The notes below the pieces were generated by a model. The model made no database searches. It was not told the origin of the DNA and saw nothing but the letters and a program-made list of their open reading frames with translations. From an uncultured Bacilli bacterium (GTDB lineage Bacteria > Bacillota_I > Bacilli_A > RF39 > UBA660), in NCBI GenBank assembly GCA_948497845.1, contig CAOOMX010000031.1, positions 1 to 6,097 of the forward strand: 6,097 nt of DNA, given 5' to 3'. The translations under genes were made by a program, and so were the position numbers. Of this stretch, positions 5,870 to 6,097 are shown one piece after another. Every line of letters starts with the position of its first letter. Position 1 is the first letter of the stretch.

Positions 5870-5998
5870 ATGAGTTGTTGTAAAAATAACTCTGACTCAT
5901 GTGAACACAACAATAACAATAATGGGGTAAATTTCTTTTTTATAGTATTAATCCTATTTATTTTATTAGCTATCATATGGGGTGGAGCATTTTATTAA
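5870..5998 (+). CDS. YjcZ-like tiny transmembrane protein with Cys/Asn-rich head, 42 residues
   Basis: A 42-codon gene behind AAGGAGGT (5856-5863), a perfect match to the 16S anti-Shine-Dalgarno, six bases before the ATG. The head is polar, with C3, C4, C11 and H13 and then five Asn in a row. One hydrophobic helix follows (about 22-37), ending WGGAFY. The core, LFILLAII then G-AF, parallels the preceding 28-residue peptide (LFILLIII then GAF), so the two are probably paralogues with different heads. The cysteines could bind metal or form disulfides, which is untested inference. No separate promoter is seen in the 29-base gap, so the pair is probably co-transcribed. The TAA forms part of the following terminator stem. 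Confidence 0.8.
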   Translation: MSCCKNNSDSCEHNNNNNGVNFFFIVLILFILLAIIWGGAFY

Positions 5999-6016
5999 GA
6001 GGGAAACCTCTTTTTT
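5997..6016 (+). terminator. Rho-independent terminator of the tiny-gene operon
   Basis: AAGAGG (5997-6002) and CCTCTT (6007-6012) form a 6-bp stem capped by a GAAA tetraloop of the stable GNRA class, with T continuing to 6016. The stem begins inside the TAA stop codon of the 42-residue gene. Confidence 0.85.
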
Positions 6017-6018
6017 AC

Positions 6019-6046
6019 TTGCATTTATTTAATAACATGTTACAAT
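6019..6046 (+). promoter_or_regulatory. Promoter of the gene at the right edge
   Basis: TTGCAT (6019-6024) is the -35 element, followed by a 16-bp spacer and TACAAT (6041-6046), which is preceded by TGT and so forms an extended -10. It lies right after the terminator of the tiny-gene operon, marking a new sigma-A-type transcription unit. Confidence 0.65.
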
Positions 6047-6064
6047 GAAATTAAGGAGAGTAGT

Positions 6065-6097
6065 ATGCAAGAAGATTTATGTTTAATTGTCGCAGAC
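6065..6097 (+). CDS. Start of an unidentified gene (3' truncated)
   Basis: The ATG at 6065 follows AAGGAG (6053-6058) with 6-base spacing and has its own promoter, so this is very likely a real start. Only 11 residues (MQEDLCLIVAD) fall in the window before the right edge. That is too little to assign a family. Confidence 0.7.
   Translation, partial: MQEDLCLIVAD

Noticed and set aside
1..6097. CRISPR array, tRNA or rRNA gene
   Set aside because: No regularly spaced palindromic repeats, tRNA-like cloverleaf or rRNA-like GC-rich conserved stretch was seen on either strand.

Overview
The window is strongly AT-rich, with A/T-biased codons, Gram-positive-type Shine-Dalgarno sites (AGGTG, GGTGA, AAGGAGGT) and compact sigma-A-type promoters. 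It carries a lipobox PrsA/PpiC-type foldase and two YjcZ-like tiny membrane proteins. Together these point to a low-GC Bacillota, most likely a member of the Bacilli or a related gut lineage. Tryptophan is written TGG in the complete genes and TGA closes the first reading frame, so nothing suggests the mycoplasma code. The species cannot be named from this sequence.

Layout. (1) Positions 2-544 hold the 3' part of an Rpn/PD-(D/E)XK-type 'transposase nuclease' gene, cut by the left edge. (2) A clear sigma-A promoter at 573-601 drives a tight three-gene run: ackA (acetate kinase), a DHH-DHHA1 phosphoesterase of the NrnA (nanoRNase/pAp phosphatase) type, and recX, with gaps of 13 and 0 bases. A perfect 10-bp hairpin followed by T5 lies inside the first codons of recX. 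(3) An extended -10 promoter at the end of recX leads to a 298-residue exported membrane protein. It has a signal peptide, an EF-hand/dockerin-like DxDxDG loop, an Asn-rich linker and a C-terminal two-helix VirB2/TrbC-pilin-like module. (4) Two terminators facing opposite ways separate it from a convergent PrsA-like peptidyl-prolyl isomerase lipoprotein on the minus strand. (5) Divergent from that gene are two micro-genes of 28 and 42 codons, missed by a normal length cut-off. They encode single-helix YjcZ-type membrane peptides, have near-perfect ribosome binding sites and lie behind a sigma-K-like promoter. (6) A GNRA-loop terminator and a new promoter precede the first 11 codons of a further gene at the right edge.

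How the genes fit together. The ackA-DHH-recX run joins ATP/acetate metabolism, short-RNA/pAp turnover and RecA control. This is more likely shared transcription than one pathway. The second half concerns the cell envelope: an exported pilin-like protein, an extracytoplasmic foldase and two tiny membrane peptides. The most unusual items are the Ca-loop/pilin-like fusion protein, the micro-gene pair with its sporulation-type promoter, and the hairpin in recX.
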